Shown: positions 7,496-16,613 of the stretch, piece after piece
Layout: every line of letters begins with the position of its first letter
Numbering within the stretch: the stretch's first letter is position 1
Assembly (NCBI RefSeq): GCF_018403685.1
Contig: NZ_BOVK01000041.1
Span: forward strand, 46,199-110,198
Length of the DNA: 64,000 bases
DNA from: Xylanibacillus composti
Lineage (GTDB): Bacteria; Bacillota; Bacilli; Paenibacillales; K13
Direction of reading: 5' to 3'
The notes under the pieces: model-generated
What the model was told of the DNA's origin: nothing
Databases searched by the model: none
Seen by the model: only the letters and a program-made list of their open reading frames with translations
Translations under genes and position numbers: made by a program

Positions 7496-9619
7496 TCATT
7501 GCCGTTCTGCCGCTATTTCCATAAGCGCGTCATCCTCCGCCTCATCATCCAATCGCTCGATCTGCACGGCACATATCTTAAATTCGGGCATGCGGCTGAT
7601 CGGATCGAGCGCCGGCACAGTCAACAGATTGACCGATTGCTCATCCCCCCAGTGAAATGGAAGGAATACCGTGCTTGGATGAATGCCTTCGCTTACCTTG
7701 AACGCTACCGTCATCGTCCCTCGCCGACTTGTCAACCGCAGACGGCTGTTCAGCTTCAGCTTCAGCCGTTCCGCTACTGAAGGATGAATCTCGGCGACGG
7801 GCTGCGGCGCCTTCTTGTTCAGCGGATCGGTGCGTCTCGTTTGCGCCCCGCTCAAATAATGGTTCGCCAGACGCCCTGTCGTCAATACATAGGGATAGCG
7901 GCGATCCGCCGGCTCGGCTGGCAGCTGCGGAACAATGCCATGGAGACGAGCTTTCCCGTCAGGGTGGGCAAAGGTGTCGGTGAACATCATGGGCGTACCG
8001 CTGTGCGACTCCTCCGGACACGGCCAGAACACGCCATGATTCTCCTTCAGCTTCGCATAGGTGATGCCCTGATAATCGGCCTTGCCGCCGGCCGATGCGC
8101 GTCTTAGCTCGGTGAAGATATCCTCTGCCTTGCTGTATGGGAAGTAAGCGCCTTTGCCGAGCAGTTCCGCCAACTTGCATAGGATTTGAAAGTCTTCTGG
8201 ATTCCCCCGGAGCGGCTCCATTGCACGCTCCCGGTAAAAAACCCGACCTTCCAGATTGGTCAGCGTCCCCTCTGCTTCCATGAACGACGATCCCGGGACT
8301 AGCCAGTGCGCCAGCCTCGCTGTCTCTGTCTCGAACAGATCGATCACAACCAACAGCTTCAGCTTGCGCAGCGCCCGCTTGACCAGCGTGCTGTTCGGGC
8401 TCGATACAACCGGATTGGAACCCAGAACTAGCAGCCCTTTGATTTCCCCTCTGTCTATTTTTTCAAACAATTCATAAGCCGAAACACCCGGCCCCGGAAG
8501 CGAATCTGCTTGAATTCCCCATACAGCGCTGACATGCTCTCTGGCGGCCGGATCCTGGATGCTGCGATATCCCGGCAGCTGATCCGCCTTTTGTCCATGC
8601 TCCCTGCCCCCCTGACCGTTCGCTTGTCCGGTGATGGCCCCATATCCGCAGCCGCTTCTGCCAATTTTCCCTGTAACTAGCGACAGGTTGATATAGTTCA
8701 GCGTATTGTCCACGCCATTCGTCTGCTGCTCGATTCCCCTGGCCGTCATCACGATGCCTGTTGCCGCCGCGGCGAACTTTCTCGCCACTGTACGCACCAC
8801 AGCCGCCATGACGCCCGTCCACGCTTCCACACGATCCGGCGTATAATCCTGTACAGCCTCCTTCAGTTCATCGAAACCTTCCACACGCGTTTGGATAAAG
8901 GGAAGATTGACCAAGTTCTCCTCTATCATCACATGCAGGAGCCCATTAACAAATACAGAGTCAAAACCAGGCTGCAGCCGGATGTGTACATCCGCGAGCT
9001 TCGATGTCGGCGTATTCCGCGGGTCCACGGTTACGATAAATGCGCCGCGTTTCTTCGCAGCGAGCAAATAAGGCATCATCGTCGGCTGGCATTCCGCAAT
9101 GTTCGTTCCGGCCAGGATGAGACAATCGGCTCGTTCGATTTCCTCCAGCGGCATCGTCATGCCTCGGTCGATTCCAAAAGCCTTATTGCCTGCCGCTGCC
9201 GCAGAAGACATGCAATAGCGGCCGTTGTAGTCAATATAGGGAGTTTGCAGCGCAACACGGGCAAACTTCCCCAGCAGGTAGCAGAGCTCATTGGTCAACG
9301 ATCCGCCGCCAAATACAGCCATGCTGTCCATTCCATATTTCGCTTGCAGCTCGCCAATTTCCCCGGCAATCTGTTCTAACGAAGCATCCCATCCCGCTTC
9401 CTCCCACTTGCTGCGGCCATCGCCTGCAAGCAGTCGCCTCCTCGGAGTCAGAACCCGGGATTCATGGAATACGTGAAGCGGCGCATGAAAGCCCTTCTGG
9501 CACAGCCTCCCGGTCGATACCGGGAAGTCCTTCCTCGGTTTGGCTGTCCACTCCCCGTCTCCAACCTCAATCTCCAACCCGCACTGCATACTGCAAAAAC
9601 AGCAATGACTTAACGCCAT
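7496..9619 (-). CDS. nasC: assimilatory nitrate reductase catalytic subunit, NasC type
   Basis: A 707-residue molybdopterin oxidoreductase, close to the usual length of Bacillus NasC. An N-terminal 4Fe-4S site is visible (Cys6, Cys9, Cys13, Cys40). The likely molybdenum ligand is Cys136 in YNGRYCMSSAAAA, and the motif AGTNIAECQPTMMPYL is typical of nitrate reductases. A C-terminal molydopterin dinucleotide-binding domain follows (YVLTTGRLANHYLSGAQTRR). It would reduce nitrate to nitrite in the cytoplasm. The start at 9619 has GGGGAGGGG upstream. It follows the TrpD-like gene by 17 nt, and the unit carries two GlnR/TnrA boxes. No NasB-type electron donor, nitrite reductase or cofactor genes are nearby. 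A formate dehydrogenase-like role cannot be excluded by sequence alone. Confidence 0.8.
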   Translation of the reverse strand: MALSHCCFCSMQCGLEIEVGDGEWTAKPRKDFPVSTGRLCQKGFHAPLHVFHESRVLTPRRRLLAGDGRSKWEEAGWDASLEQIAGEIGELQAKYGMDSMAVFGGGSLTNELCYLLGKFARVALQTPYIDYNGRYCMSSAAAAGNKAFGIDRGMTMPLEEIERADCLILAGTNIAECQPTMMPYLLAAKKRGAFIVTVDPRNTPTSKLADVHIRLQPGFDSVFVNGLLHVMIEENLVNLPFIQTRVEGFDELKEAVQDYTPDRVEAWTGVMAAVVRTVARKFAAAATGIVMTARGIEQQTNGVDNTLNYINLSLVTGKIGRSGCGYGAITGQANGQGGREHGQKADQLPGYRSIQDPAAREHVSAVWGIQADSLPGPGVSAYELFEKIDRGEIKGLLVLGSNPVVSSPNSTLVKRALRKLKLLVVIDLFETETARLAHWLVPGSSFMEAEGTLTNLEGRVFYRERAMEPLRGNPEDFQILCKLAELLGKGAYFPYSKAEDIFTELRRASAGGKADYQGITYAKLKENHGVFWPCPEESHSGTPMMFTDTFAHPDGKARLHGIVPQLPAEPADRRYPYVLTTGRLANHYLSGAQTRRTDPLNKKAPQPVAEIHPSVAERLKLKLNSRLRLTSRRGTMTVAFKVSEGIHPSTVFLPFHWGDEQSVNLLTVPALDPISRMPEFKICAVQIERLDDEAEDDALMEIAAERQ

Positions 9620-9636
9620 AAGTTTCCCCTCCCCAC

Positions 9637-10764
9637 TTACTTCCCCGCTTGCTTGGCAGCGGCGCGTTCCGCCTGGCGCGGCGTCTCGGACACCGGCTGT
9701 TCCAGCGGGCTGCGGCTCTGCTCTGTCCATTTGCGAAGCAGCTTCAACGGCTCTTTTCTGCGCAGCAGCGACTTCGCCAACTGGAATCCATCCTCATAGG
9801 AACTGACGCGGTCATACCAGAAAAAACGCAGACCCGCATTGAACACGACATGATCCTCTATAAAATGCGTCTCGTCCGTGTCCTCCCCTTCCAGGAACGA
9901 CCGCAACAGCCTCACCTGCTCTTCTGCCGAATATTTGCCCACGGGCTCCCCTTGAAAACCAAACATGCGCGGATCGATATAAGAGGCTTCGTCTCCATGT
10001 GCGGTCACCTTTCGAATGGCGCTTCGCCGATCGAGCGGCAAGTCCTCCGACCCCTCAATTCCTTGCACAATGTAAGCTTTGATGAAGCCTGCACGCGACA
10101 GTACGTGAATCAGATGGTCCATTGCCGTCTGGTGGTTGACGCCAATCATCATAAAATTGGAATGAACCGGATTGACGACCTTCTCGACTGTATTAATAAC
10201 AGTCCGCAGTCCCATTTCTTCGCGCAGCGCGCGCACCCGCGCAATAGGCGGACAGATGCGCTCAGTCTGGACAAATCCAATATGAAGGGTGCTGAATATG
10301 GACTCCCACGTTCTCGTGTCCAGATGGATATTAACGCCAAGCTTGCCCAACACCTCCATAATGGCTGTGCCCCGCTTGGGAGGGAGCGATTTGCCTCCAT
10401 GCAGGACATGCGGAATGCCAACAGATGCCAGCAGCAGGCTGACCGGAATTGTAAACGGGATTGTATATCTGCCGTCATATGGCCCAGCGCAATTGATCGA
10501 ATTCGGAAACTTTCTGAAAGGAATGGCATACTCGCGAAAGACGTCAACCAGCGCCATAATTTCGTCGTCCGACTCGCCCTTCATCCGCAGCGCCATCAAA
10601 AAGGCAGCAATCTGCACATCGCTGGCATGATTGGTGGCAATTAGCCTGGCGACTTGGACGGCCTCGTCATATGCCAAATCTCTCGAGCCTCTCTTCCCCG
10701 TCCCTACCGCTTTAATCCACGGATGCATGAATGGAGGATGCTGCTCACAGGAACCTTGCTTCAT
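9637..10764 (-). CDS. TrpD-like (anthranilate phosphoribosyltransferase family) protein
   Basis: A 375-residue protein with the fold signature of the glycosyltransferase-3/TrpD family: an N-terminal helical domain (LIATNHASDVQIAAFLMALR) and the region REEMGLRTVINTVEKVVNP, which mirrors TrpD. The catalytic landmarks differ. The GTGGD loop is replaced by CAGPYDGR (residues about 92-99), and the KHGNR motif by LHGGK (about 121-125). It is therefore unlikely to be a true tryptophan enzyme and looks more like a TrpD2/YbiB-type paralogue of unknown function. It is the first gene of a unit with nasC under two GlnR/TnrA boxes, so a link to nitrate assimilation is inferred. GGAGGG at 10771-10776 fits the ATG at 10764 (or 10767). 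Confidence 0.7.
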   Translation of the reverse strand: MKQGSCEQHPPFMHPWIKAVGTGKRGSRDLAYDEAVQVARLIATNHASDVQIAAFLMALRMKGESDDEIMALVDVFREYAIPFRKFPNSINCAGPYDGRYTIPFTIPVSLLLASVGIPHVLHGGKSLPPKRGTAIMEVLGKLGVNIHLDTRTWESIFSTLHIGFVQTERICPPIARVRALREEMGLRTVINTVEKVVNPVHSNFMMIGVNHQTAMDHLIHVLSRAGFIKAYIVQGIEGSEDLPLDRRSAIRKVTAHGDEASYIDPRMFGFQGEPVGKYSAEEQVRLLRSFLEGEDTDETHFIEDHVVFNAGLRFFWYDRVSSYEDGFQLAKSLLRRKEPLKLLRKWTEQSRSPLEQPVSETPRQAERAAAKQAGK

Positions 10765-10787
10765 CATCAACCCTCCGATCTGGATAG

Positions 10788-10804
10788 TGTTAGGTTTAGT
10801 AACA
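10788..10804. promoter_or_regulatory. GlnR/TnrA box, proximal site
   Basis: TGTTA-N7-TAACA is a perfect match to the TnrA/GlnR operator TGTNAN7TNACA. It lies 11 nt upstream of the ribosome binding site of the trpD-like/nasC unit. At this position it is probably downstream of, or overlapping, the transcription start, where a bound regulator would repress. Confidence 0.8.
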
Positions 10805-10849
10805 TTATTCCAATGTGGATCGAAATATTTTAAGATTTTCTCTATTTTA

Positions 10850-10866
10850 TGTTATATATCCTTACA
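10850..10866. promoter_or_regulatory. GlnR/TnrA box, distal site
   Basis: TGTTA-N7-TTACA is a second perfect match to TGTNAN7TNACA, centred 62 bp (about six helical turns) upstream of the first. A-rich sequence between the two (for example TAAAAT on the minus strand at 10844-10849) could hold the -10 element, but no convincing -35 is seen, as is common for activator-dependent promoters. This position suits activation under nitrogen limitation. Confidence 0.8.
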
Positions 10867-10972
10867 ACAATAATATCGGTCATTTTGTTTGTAAGCAAGC
10901 AAAAAATAAAAAGAAACTCAATTTCTTTCTGTACAGGACAAAAGATATACGGAAATTAAAAGGTGGGACGAG

Positions 10973-11020
10973 AAAAAACCCGAACATTGATGTGAATAAA
11001 CACAATCAACATTCGGGTTT
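10973..11020 (-). terminator. terminator after obgE
   Basis: A long imperfect hairpin on the minus strand (AAACCCGAATGTTGATTGTG with CACATCAATGTTCGGGTTT) followed by six T. It lies 55 nt beyond the obgE stop and insulates the nitrogen unit. The remaining sequence between the distal GlnR box and this hairpin (10867-10972) is AT-rich and shows nothing else I can name. Confidence 0.8.
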
Positions 11021-11074
11021 ATTTTTGAACACTTATTGTAATTCAGGTTAGCTTCCTTCACACAAAACCGATGA

Positions 11075-12379
11075 TTAGTCTTTCTCTACAAATTCAAATT
11101 CATACTCGCCAATGCGGATCGTATCTCCATCCTCTGCGCCTTGCTCGCGCAAAGCCTGCTCTACACCGGATTTCCGCAAGATACGGGAAAGGCGGACGAA
11201 CGCATCATAGGACTGGAGCTGCGTTCGCTTCATTAGCCGTTCCAATGCCGCCCCTTCTACGACGTATACTTCGTTATCCCGCTTAATCACGAAATCCTCC
11301 AGCTCATCCGTCTTCTCCAGCCGGTATACTTTGCGTTCTTCCAATTCTCCCACTTCTTCCACTGCGGGTGCGACCGGAATAGTATCAAGCAGGTCTGCTG
11401 CCTTGTAAATCATGTCCTGCACCCCTTGCCGGGTCGCAGCAGAGATTGGGATAATTTCCGGCACTTCTCCATCCTGGGCCAATTCCTCTCGGAAACGCTC
11501 CAAATTCGCTTCGGCGTCCGGGATATCCATCTTGTTCGCCACGATGATTTGCGGCCTTTCGGCCAGCTTCGCATTATAGAGTTCGAGCTCGCGATTAATC
11601 TGCCTGTAATCCTGAACCGGGTCCCGGCCTTCTGTCGCCGCCATATCGATAACATGAAGAATCACGCGCGTCCGCTCTACATGACGGAGAAATTCATGTC
11701 CGAGCCCGACTCCTTCATGCGCGCCTTCTATCAGACCCGGCAAGTCTGCCATCACGAAGCTTCTGTCATCCCCAACTGATACCACTCCCAGATTCGGGGT
11801 GATGGTGGTGAAGTGATAGGCGCCGGTCTTGGGCTTTGCCGCAGATACAACCGAGAGCAGAGTGGATTTTCCCACGCTGGGGAATCCCACCAATCCGACA
11901 TCTGCCATCACCTTAAGCTCCAGTTCTACGTAGCGCTCCTGACCTTCCTCGCCATTCTCGGCAATGTATGGCGCCGGGTTGCTGGGCGTTGCGAACCGAA
12001 CGTTGCCGCGTCCGCCGCGTCCGCCGCGCGCTATGACAGCTTCCTGACCGTGCTGGACCAAATCCACAATGACTTCGCCCGTATCGGAGTCCGTGACCGT
12101 GGTGCCTGGCGGCACGCGCAGAATGAGATCTTCGGCATTTGCGCCGTGCTGGTTTTTGGGCTTCCCTTTTTCTCCTCGCGCTGCCTTAAAGTGTTTCTGG
12201 TATTTAAAATCCATCAGTGTCCGCAAGCCTTCATCTACTCGGAATATGATGTCCCCGCCGTTCCCGCCATCACCGCCCGCAGGACCGCCTTCCGCTACAT
12301 ACTTTTCCCTTCTGAAGGCGACCAGTCCGTCGCCGCCGTCGCCGCCCTTCAGATATATCTTCGCTTTATCCACAAACAT
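11075..12379 (-). CDS. obgE: Obg-family GTPase ObgE
   Basis: A 434-residue GTPase with the glycine-rich N-terminal Obg fold ([25 protein letters not shown]), a central G domain ([34 protein letters not shown]) and the C-terminal OCT domain. It acts in 50S ribosome maturation and the stringent/general stress response, and is essential in Bacillus. The start is ATG at 12379, where GAGGTG is 6 nt upstream; an in-frame GTG overlapping the ribosome binding site was rejected. It follows spo0B by 32 nt, the conserved spo0B-obg pair. Confidence 0.97.
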   Translation of the reverse strand: MFVDKAKIYLKGGDGGDGLVAFRREKYVAEGGPAGGDGGNGGDIIFRVDEGLRTLMDFKYQKHFKAARGEKGKPKNQHGANAEDLILRVPPGTTVTDSDTGEVIVDLVQHGQEAVIARGGRGGRGNVRFATPSNPAPYIAENGEEGQERYVELELKVMADVGLVGFPSVGKSTLLSVVSAAKPKTGAYHFTTITPNLGVVSVGDDRSFVMADLPGLIEGAHEGVGLGHEFLRHVERTRVILHVIDMAATEGRDPVQDYRQINRELELYNAKLAERPQIIVANKMDIPDAEANLERFREELAQDGEVPEIIPISAATRQGVQDMIYKAADLLDTIPVAPAVEEVGELEERKVYRLEKTDELEDFVIKRDNEVYVVEGAALERLMKRTQLQSYDAFVRLSRILRKSGVEQALREQGAEDGDTIRIGEYEFEFVEKD

Positions 12380-12411
12380 TATTTTCACCTCATAGCACTG
12401 CCTGATCGATT

Positions 12412-13182
12412 CTATGCAGTCAATGGAACTCTCATGGTCACTGTCAGCCAGCCCTCATGCTCATCCCACTGCAGACTCGTCCCTAGCCGCTTATCGTGCT
12501 GATCGAGGAAGCCTCCCGCCAAGCGGTGCAGCGCCTCAGTCTCATATTCGCCCTCATATTCATATACCGCGAATAATTCCGCATTTTCCACGTATACCGC
12601 AACAGTCAATTGATTGGATGCATGGCCCTCGACCGCAATTTGCTCGAACATGTCCGTCAGACCCATGATGCGAGAAGCCACATAGCCACTGTCCAAAGGA
12701 AGCTTGTGCAGCTGAACGTCCTCATCCGATTCGACCGTAAGCTGCAGCTTTCGGCTCAACGCGCCAAGGGTATACATATGTATAATTAAATCCGGTATGC
12801 CCCAACGGAACATATGGCTTTCCTGCGTCGCCCTATCCTTTAGGATTTCCACAAAGTCCTTTAATTTATCATATTTCTTCAATTGCAAATAACCCATCAG
12901 CAGCTGTATGTCATTCATATAATCATGCCGCCGCATGCTTACCGCCTGTACGAAAGTTTCTTTCAACGCTTGTTCCTTGGATTGACCTTCGGATTCTTGA
13001 TGATCCTGGCTCAACTTGCTTGTCTCAGGCTTCCGCTCAGGGTAAAAAGCCAGCACGAAGCATCCGATGGCTGCAGCGGACAGGACAGCGCTCAACACGA
13101 TGGAATCTGCTGTCCACGACCCTATCCACATCATTGTTCCTGCGGCTCCTGTAAGCAAGCCCCGCAAAGCCTTCCGCCTCAT
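12412..13182 (-). CDS. spo0B: Spo0B-like sporulation phosphotransferase
   Basis: A 256-residue protein. Two N-terminal hydrophobic segments (about residues 8-47) precede a histidine-kinase-like four-helix part. The phosphorylated histidine is probably His86 in [18 protein letters not shown], which matches the RHDWMN-type motif of Spo0B. A degenerate ATPase-like domain follows. Spo0B relays phosphate from Spo0F to Spo0A, the sporulation master regulator. The gene lies between rpmA and obgE as in B. subtilis. The N-terminal membrane segments are absent from B. subtilis Spo0B, so this version may be membrane-anchored; that is inference. Confidence 0.8.
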   Translation of the reverse strand: MRRKALRGLLTGAAGTMMWIGSWTADSIVLSAVLSAAAIGCFVLAFYPERKPETSKLSQDHQESEGQSKEQALKETFVQAVSMRRHDYMNDIQLLMGYLQLKKYDKLKDFVEILKDRATQESHMFRWGIPDLIIHMYTLGALSRKLQLTVESDEDVQLHKLPLDSGYVASRIMGLTDMFEQIAVEGHASNQLTVAVYVENAELFAVYEYEGEYETEALHRLAGGFLDQHDKRLGTSLQWDEHEGWLTVTMRVPLTA

Positions 13183-13253
13183 CTCGATGCCTCACGCCCC
13201 TTCCTCGCGCCACGATTGTAAAGCCTATCAGAATTTTTTTTAATTCCAATATG

Positions 13254-13289
13254 TAAAAAAATCCTGGCGAGAATCAACCACCAGGATTT
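13254..13289 (-). terminator. terminator after rpmA
   Basis: On the minus strand AAATCCTGG (13281-13289) pairs with CCAGGATTT (13259-13267), followed by seven T. It separates the rplU-prp-rpmA unit from spo0B-obgE, so the latter needs read-through or its own promoter. Confidence 0.85.
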
Positions 13290-13310
13290 CTTTTGTCCCG
13301 TTCATGCAGT

Positions 13311-13607
13311 TTACGCTTCCACTGCTGCCTCAACAGGATATACGCTCACTTTTTTGCGATCGCGTCCCCAACGTTCGAACTTCACAGTGCCTTCAACCTT
13401 GGCGAACAATGTGTCGTCCGATCCGATGCCTACATTCGTGCCCGGATGAATCTTCGTTCCACGTTGGCGAACGAGAATGTTGCCGGCCTTCACCAGCTGA
13501 CCGTCTGCACGCTTGGCGCCCAGACGCTTCGCGATGCTGTCCCGTCCGTTCTTCGTGGAACCGACACCCTTCTTCGAAGCGAATAACTGCAGATCAAGTT
13601 TAAGCAT
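13311..13607 (-). CDS. rpmA: 50S ribosomal protein L27 with cleavable N-terminus
   Basis: A 98-residue L27. The Firmicute-specific N-terminal extension [10 protein letters not shown] is followed by [14 protein letters not shown]. In Staphylococcus and relatives this extension is removed after LQLFA by the protease Prp, exposing the L27 tail that reaches the peptidyl-transferase centre. The gene for Prp is immediately upstream in the operon. A GGAGGAG ribosome binding site precedes the ATG. It is the last gene before a strong terminator. Confidence 0.98.
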   Translation of the reverse strand: MLKLDLQLFASKKGVGSTKNGRDSIAKRLGAKRADGQLVKAGNILVRQRGTKIHPGTNVGIGSDDTLFAKVEGTVKFERWGRDRKKVSVYPVEAAVEA

Positions 13608-13630
13608 AGGGATCTCCTCCTTTATTTGGT

Positions 13631-13969
13631 TTATTCTAGCCCTTCACGGGATATGCGGACAAAATCACCGTAGCTGTCTGCGATGGTGAGCAGCATTTGC
13701 TCCATCGTCTCCAGAATGGTTTGAACCTTCTCTGCTGCAGCGGAATTCCGGCATGCGGCCGGCAGCTGCATTTCAAGAAAGCCCGGCTCCATCTCGGTTG
13801 CCGGTACAACACCAGTCAGCGCTTCAACAGCATTGACCGCGCCAACGGCAACGGCGGAAACCCCTGCGCAGACGATGTCTTTCCCCGGATCATCATAATA
13901 GGCATGACCGCTCACGCGAAAGCCTGTAATGACAGCATCAGCCTGGCGGAAAATGCGCACGTTGATCAC
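13631..13969 (-). CDS. prp: ribosomal-processing cysteine protease Prp
   Basis: A 112-residue protein of the YsxB/Prp family, encoded between rplU and rpmA as in most Firmicutes. The catalytic pair is visible as His22 (SGHAYYDD) and Cys34 (DIVCAGVSA), at the same positions as in characterised Prp. It cleaves the N-terminal extension of L27 encoded by the next gene. The start is a GTG at 13969 with a weak AAAGGG ribosome binding site, which probably depends on translation of rplU ending 13 nt upstream. Confidence 0.95.
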   Translation of the reverse strand: MINVRIFRQADAVITGFRVSGHAYYDDPGKDIVCAGVSAVAVGAVNAVEALTGVVPATEMEPGFLEMQLPAACRNSAAAEKVQTILETMEQMLLTIADSYGDFVRISREGLE

Positions 13970-13982
13970 GGCAATTTACCCT

Positions 13983-14294
13983 TTAAGCCTGAATTTTTTC
14001 AATTACCACTTTCGTGTAAGGCTGACGATGGCCTTGCTTACGACGGTAATTTTTCTTGGCTTTATACTTATACACGATGATCTTCCTGTTTTTTCCTTGC
14101 TTCTCGACTTTAGCGGAAACACTCGCTCCTGCAACAAGCGGAGTACCTGCTACCAGGCCTTCCCCCTTGGATACCGCGAGCACACGGTCAAAGGTTACCG
14201 AATCCCCTTCGGAAGCTTCCAATTTTTCGATAAACAGCACATCGCCTTCTTGCACTCTGTACTGCTTGCCGCCAGTTTCAATAATTGCGTACAT
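13983..14294 (-). CDS. rplU: 50S ribosomal protein L21
   Basis: A 103-residue L21 beginning [14 protein letters not shown], with the conserved [19 protein letters not shown] tail. The ATG at 14294 is preceded by GAGGAGGTG; the longer open frame upstream is the transcribed leader, not protein. It heads the rplU-prp-rpmA operon, with its own promoter just after the rng stop codon. Confidence 0.98.
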   Translation of the reverse strand: MYAIIETGGKQYRVQEGDVLFIEKLEASEGDSVTFDRVLAVSKGEGLVAGTPLVAGASVSAKVEKQGKNRKIIVYKYKAKKNYRRKQGHRQPYTKVVIEKIQA

Positions 14295-14420
14295 GGTCTG
14301 CACCTCCTCATGTCTCAGACTCGCCCGACAAATCAGGTGAAACGCCCATCCGTTCAGACACGGCGTTCGCTTGTCAAACCCGATCGGTGCGGTTACAGCA
14401 TGTGCGTGGCACACACTCAA
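14295..14420 (-). ncRNA. rplU 5' leader (probable L21 leader)
   Basis: About 125 nt lie between the mapped promoter and the rplU start. The region is rich in local complementarity (for example GTGTGCCACGCAC) and sits where the L21 autoregulatory leader is found in Firmicutes. I did not fold it or compare it with the Rfam model, so identity as that element is inferred from position and length. Confidence 0.5.
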
Positions 14421-14426
14421 TGATTG

Positions 14427-14455
14427 ATGATACCATATCTTTCGATTCTAGGCAA
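14427..14455 (-). promoter_or_regulatory. sigma-A promoter of rplU-prp-rpmA
   Basis: TTGCCT (14450-14455), a 17-nt spacer and TATCAT (14427-14432) on the minus strand, 22 nt after the rng stop. Confidence 0.7.
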
Positions 14456-14477
14456 CCACATGTTCATAGAGACAGCT

Positions 14478-15698
14478 TCAGATCCATCCGGTACCTTGAC
14501 ATTGCGGGCATTTCCGTTCGAGCGGCTCGGCGTGCTCGCGCACTTTTTTGCGTGTCAGCTCCAGAAGCCCGAGCTTCGTCCATCCGACAACGGTCACTTT
14601 CGTGCGGTCTTTCTTCAGATAATGCTCCAGCGCAATGCGAACCGCTTCCTTATGCGTTTCATTCAGCATATCGATAAAATCGACGATCACGATCCCGCCG
14701 ATATCGCGCAGCCGCAGTACGCGCGCGATCGTTTCTGCCGCTTCCATGTTCGTCGCATAGACGGTTTCTTCCAGGTCCGTCGTCCCGGTGAATTTCCCCG
14801 TATTCACATCGATAACTGTCAATGCCTCGGTATGATCAATCATTAAGTATCCGCCATTATCCAGCCAAATCTTCGGCTTGAAGATGCGGTCCATTTCCTT
14901 TTGTGCGCCAAACCTGTCAAACAGATGGCCGCCATTGTCCAAGCGAACCCTTGCCACGCATTCCTGAGCAATATCCGCTACCTGCGTGCAGAGTTCCTGG
15001 TACAGCATTTCATTTCCGGCAATGATTTCTTCCACATCGCTTGTCAGCAGATCCCGCATCCATTTTCTCAGCACATTGCGCTCGCTGTACAGCTCGCGGG
15101 GCGCTTTGGCCTGCTTCGCATGCACGATGATCTCTCGCCAGGTACCCCTTAATCTCTGCAAATCACGAAGAAGCGCAGACTCATTCTCTCCCTCCGCGAC
15201 CGTGCGAACAATGAGTCCTTCCTCCGATTCCAGCAGCTGTTCGGCCAGTTCCTTCAGCCTCAATCTTTCCGCCTCATCCTCAATCTTCCTGGACACGCCG
15301 ACATAATCCGCTTCCGGCATATAGACAAGCCAGCGTCCCGGGAGCGCGATATGCGTCGTTACCCGCGCACCCTTCGTGCCAATCGCCTCTTTGGATACCT
15401 GGACTACCAATTCCTGCCCTTCCTGTACAAGCTCCTGGATAGACGGCTTCTCCTTCGGCTGTTTTTCCAAATGAGCCGGCAGCAAATCATCCCTGTATAG
15501 AAAAGCATTCCTCGAATGTCCTATGTCGACAAATGCCGCCTGCATGCCCGGCAGCACATTGACCACCCGTCCTTTATACACGCTGCCAACCCCGTACTCT
15601 TTGGCTCCGCTCTCCGTAAACACCTCTGCTAAGCGGTTCTGTTCCAGAAGCGCCAATCTGACGACATTGCCCCCGCCTTCGACCAAGATCTGTTTCAT
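14478..15698 (-). CDS. rng: ribonuclease G/E family endoribonuclease
   Basis: A 406-residue RNase E/G catalytic protein. It has an N-terminal S1-like part (VGSVYKGRVVNVLPGMQAAFVDIG), the catalytic core with Asp residues in ALTVIDVNTGKFTG and IVIVDFIDM, and a C-terminal zinc-link-type motif CPQCQGTGW. It cleaves single-stranded A/U-rich RNA in rRNA processing and mRNA decay. B. subtilis lacks this enzyme, but many other Firmicutes carry it. Here it lies between spoIVFB and rplU. The ATG at 15698 is conserved (MKQILVE). Confidence 0.93.
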   Translation of the reverse strand: MKQILVEGGGNVVRLALLEQNRLAEVFTESGAKEYGVGSVYKGRVVNVLPGMQAAFVDIGHSRNAFLYRDDLLPAHLEKQPKEKPSIQELVQEGQELVVQVSKEAIGTKGARVTTHIALPGRWLVYMPEADYVGVSRKIEDEAERLRLKELAEQLLESEEGLIVRTVAEGENESALLRDLQRLRGTWREIIVHAKQAKAPRELYSERNVLRKWMRDLLTSDVEEIIAGNEMLYQELCTQVADIAQECVARVRLDNGGHLFDRFGAQKEMDRIFKPKIWLDNGGYLMIDHTEALTVIDVNTGKFTGTTDLEETVYATNMEAAETIARVLRLRDIGGIVIVDFIDMLNETHKEAVRIALEHYLKKDRTKVTVVGWTKLGLLELTRKKVREHAEPLERKCPQCQGTGWI

Positions 15699-15734
15699 TC
15701 TCTACACCTCTTGTCCCCAGCCTTTCTTTACATT

Positions 15735-16613
15735 TTACATGAAAAGGCTGGAGACTGCACTTCTTCCGTTATTTCGGTTGAAATAATGGCGAATCAATGC
15801 CTGTTCACGTATGATCCGCCTTATCCCCCCATGCTCGTCAGCGATGTAAATCAAATGCTGCCTGTCCCTCATCAGCATGCGCACAATTTCCCCGACGGTT
15901 TGCTCTCTATGCACGATGATAGGCAGAGCCATTCCACTTGCCCGATCAAACTGCTCGCGCTTCATGAGAAAGCGGACAAAGTGATATGGCAGCCCGCGTT
16001 TGTGCTCCCAATTTGCATAGCACAGAAACAGCCCGATGGCGATCGCATTCAAGTGGACGTTGTGCGCGAAGGAATAACTTAATGCGCCTGTCAAAAACAA
16101 GACACTGGTCGCCAGGCTTGCCCATGCAGTCGCTTGCAGAGCTCGATAGTAGCTTAGATAACAGCTGATCAGCGCCTGCACGATTTTCCCTCCATCCAAT
16201 GGCAAAATCGGCAGCAGGTTGAACATCCCGATCATCAGGTTCGCTTCAATGAAATATTGGCTCCATTCCACCGACCACCATCCGCACTCCCGCATCAGCC
16301 AGGCGAAGCCAATCAGCCACACATGCTGAAGCGGTCCGGCAGCGGCGACCGCCAATTCCTCCAGAACAGGCACTGCGCCCTTGTCCTCTACAATCGCGAC
16401 CCCGCCAAATGGAAGCAGCTGCACCTCCTGCACCTGCCAGCCGAGCGCTTTGGCCATGCCGACATGCCCCATTTCATGGGCGAGCACAATGACAAACAAT
16501 GTGATGATCTCTACAAATGCGCCAGTTAGCACGGAAAAGGCCAGTACAAAATGAAACAACGGGTGGATGCGAAAGCGAAACCCCAAATGCTTCTGTCCGA
16601 ATCCCTTAATCAA
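15735..16613 (-). CDS. spoIVFB: SpoIVFB intramembrane metalloprotease
   Basis: A 292-residue site-2 protease. The zinc motif HEMGH (residues 46-50) sits in a membrane segment, and the second metal motif is NLLPILPLDGG. Several hydrophobic segments follow, then a C-terminal CBS-like part. In sporulating cells it cleaves pro-sigma-K in the mother-cell membrane around the forespore and is held inactive by SpoIVFA and BofA. Translation seems to start at TTG 16613, overlapping the restored spoIVFA stop at 16606-16608, so the pair is coupled. Confidence 0.93.
   Translation of the reverse strand: MIKGFGQKHLGFRFRIHPLFHFVLAFSVLTGAFVEIITLFVIVLAHEMGHVGMAKALGWQVQEVQLLPFGGVAIVEDKGAVPVLEELAVAAAGPLQHVWLIGFAWLMRECGWWSVEWSQYFIEANLMIGMFNLLPILPLDGGKIVQALISCYLSYYRALQATAWASLATSVLFLTGALSYSFAHNVHLNAIAIGLFLCYANWEHKRGLPYHFVRFLMKREQFDRASGMALPIIVHREQTVGEIVRMLMRDRQHLIYIADEHGGIRRIIREQALIRHYFNRNNGRSAVSSLFM

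Noticed and set aside
9637..10764. Calling the gene trpD
   Set aside because: Both phosphoribosyl-binding motifs deviate and the gene is not with other trp genes.
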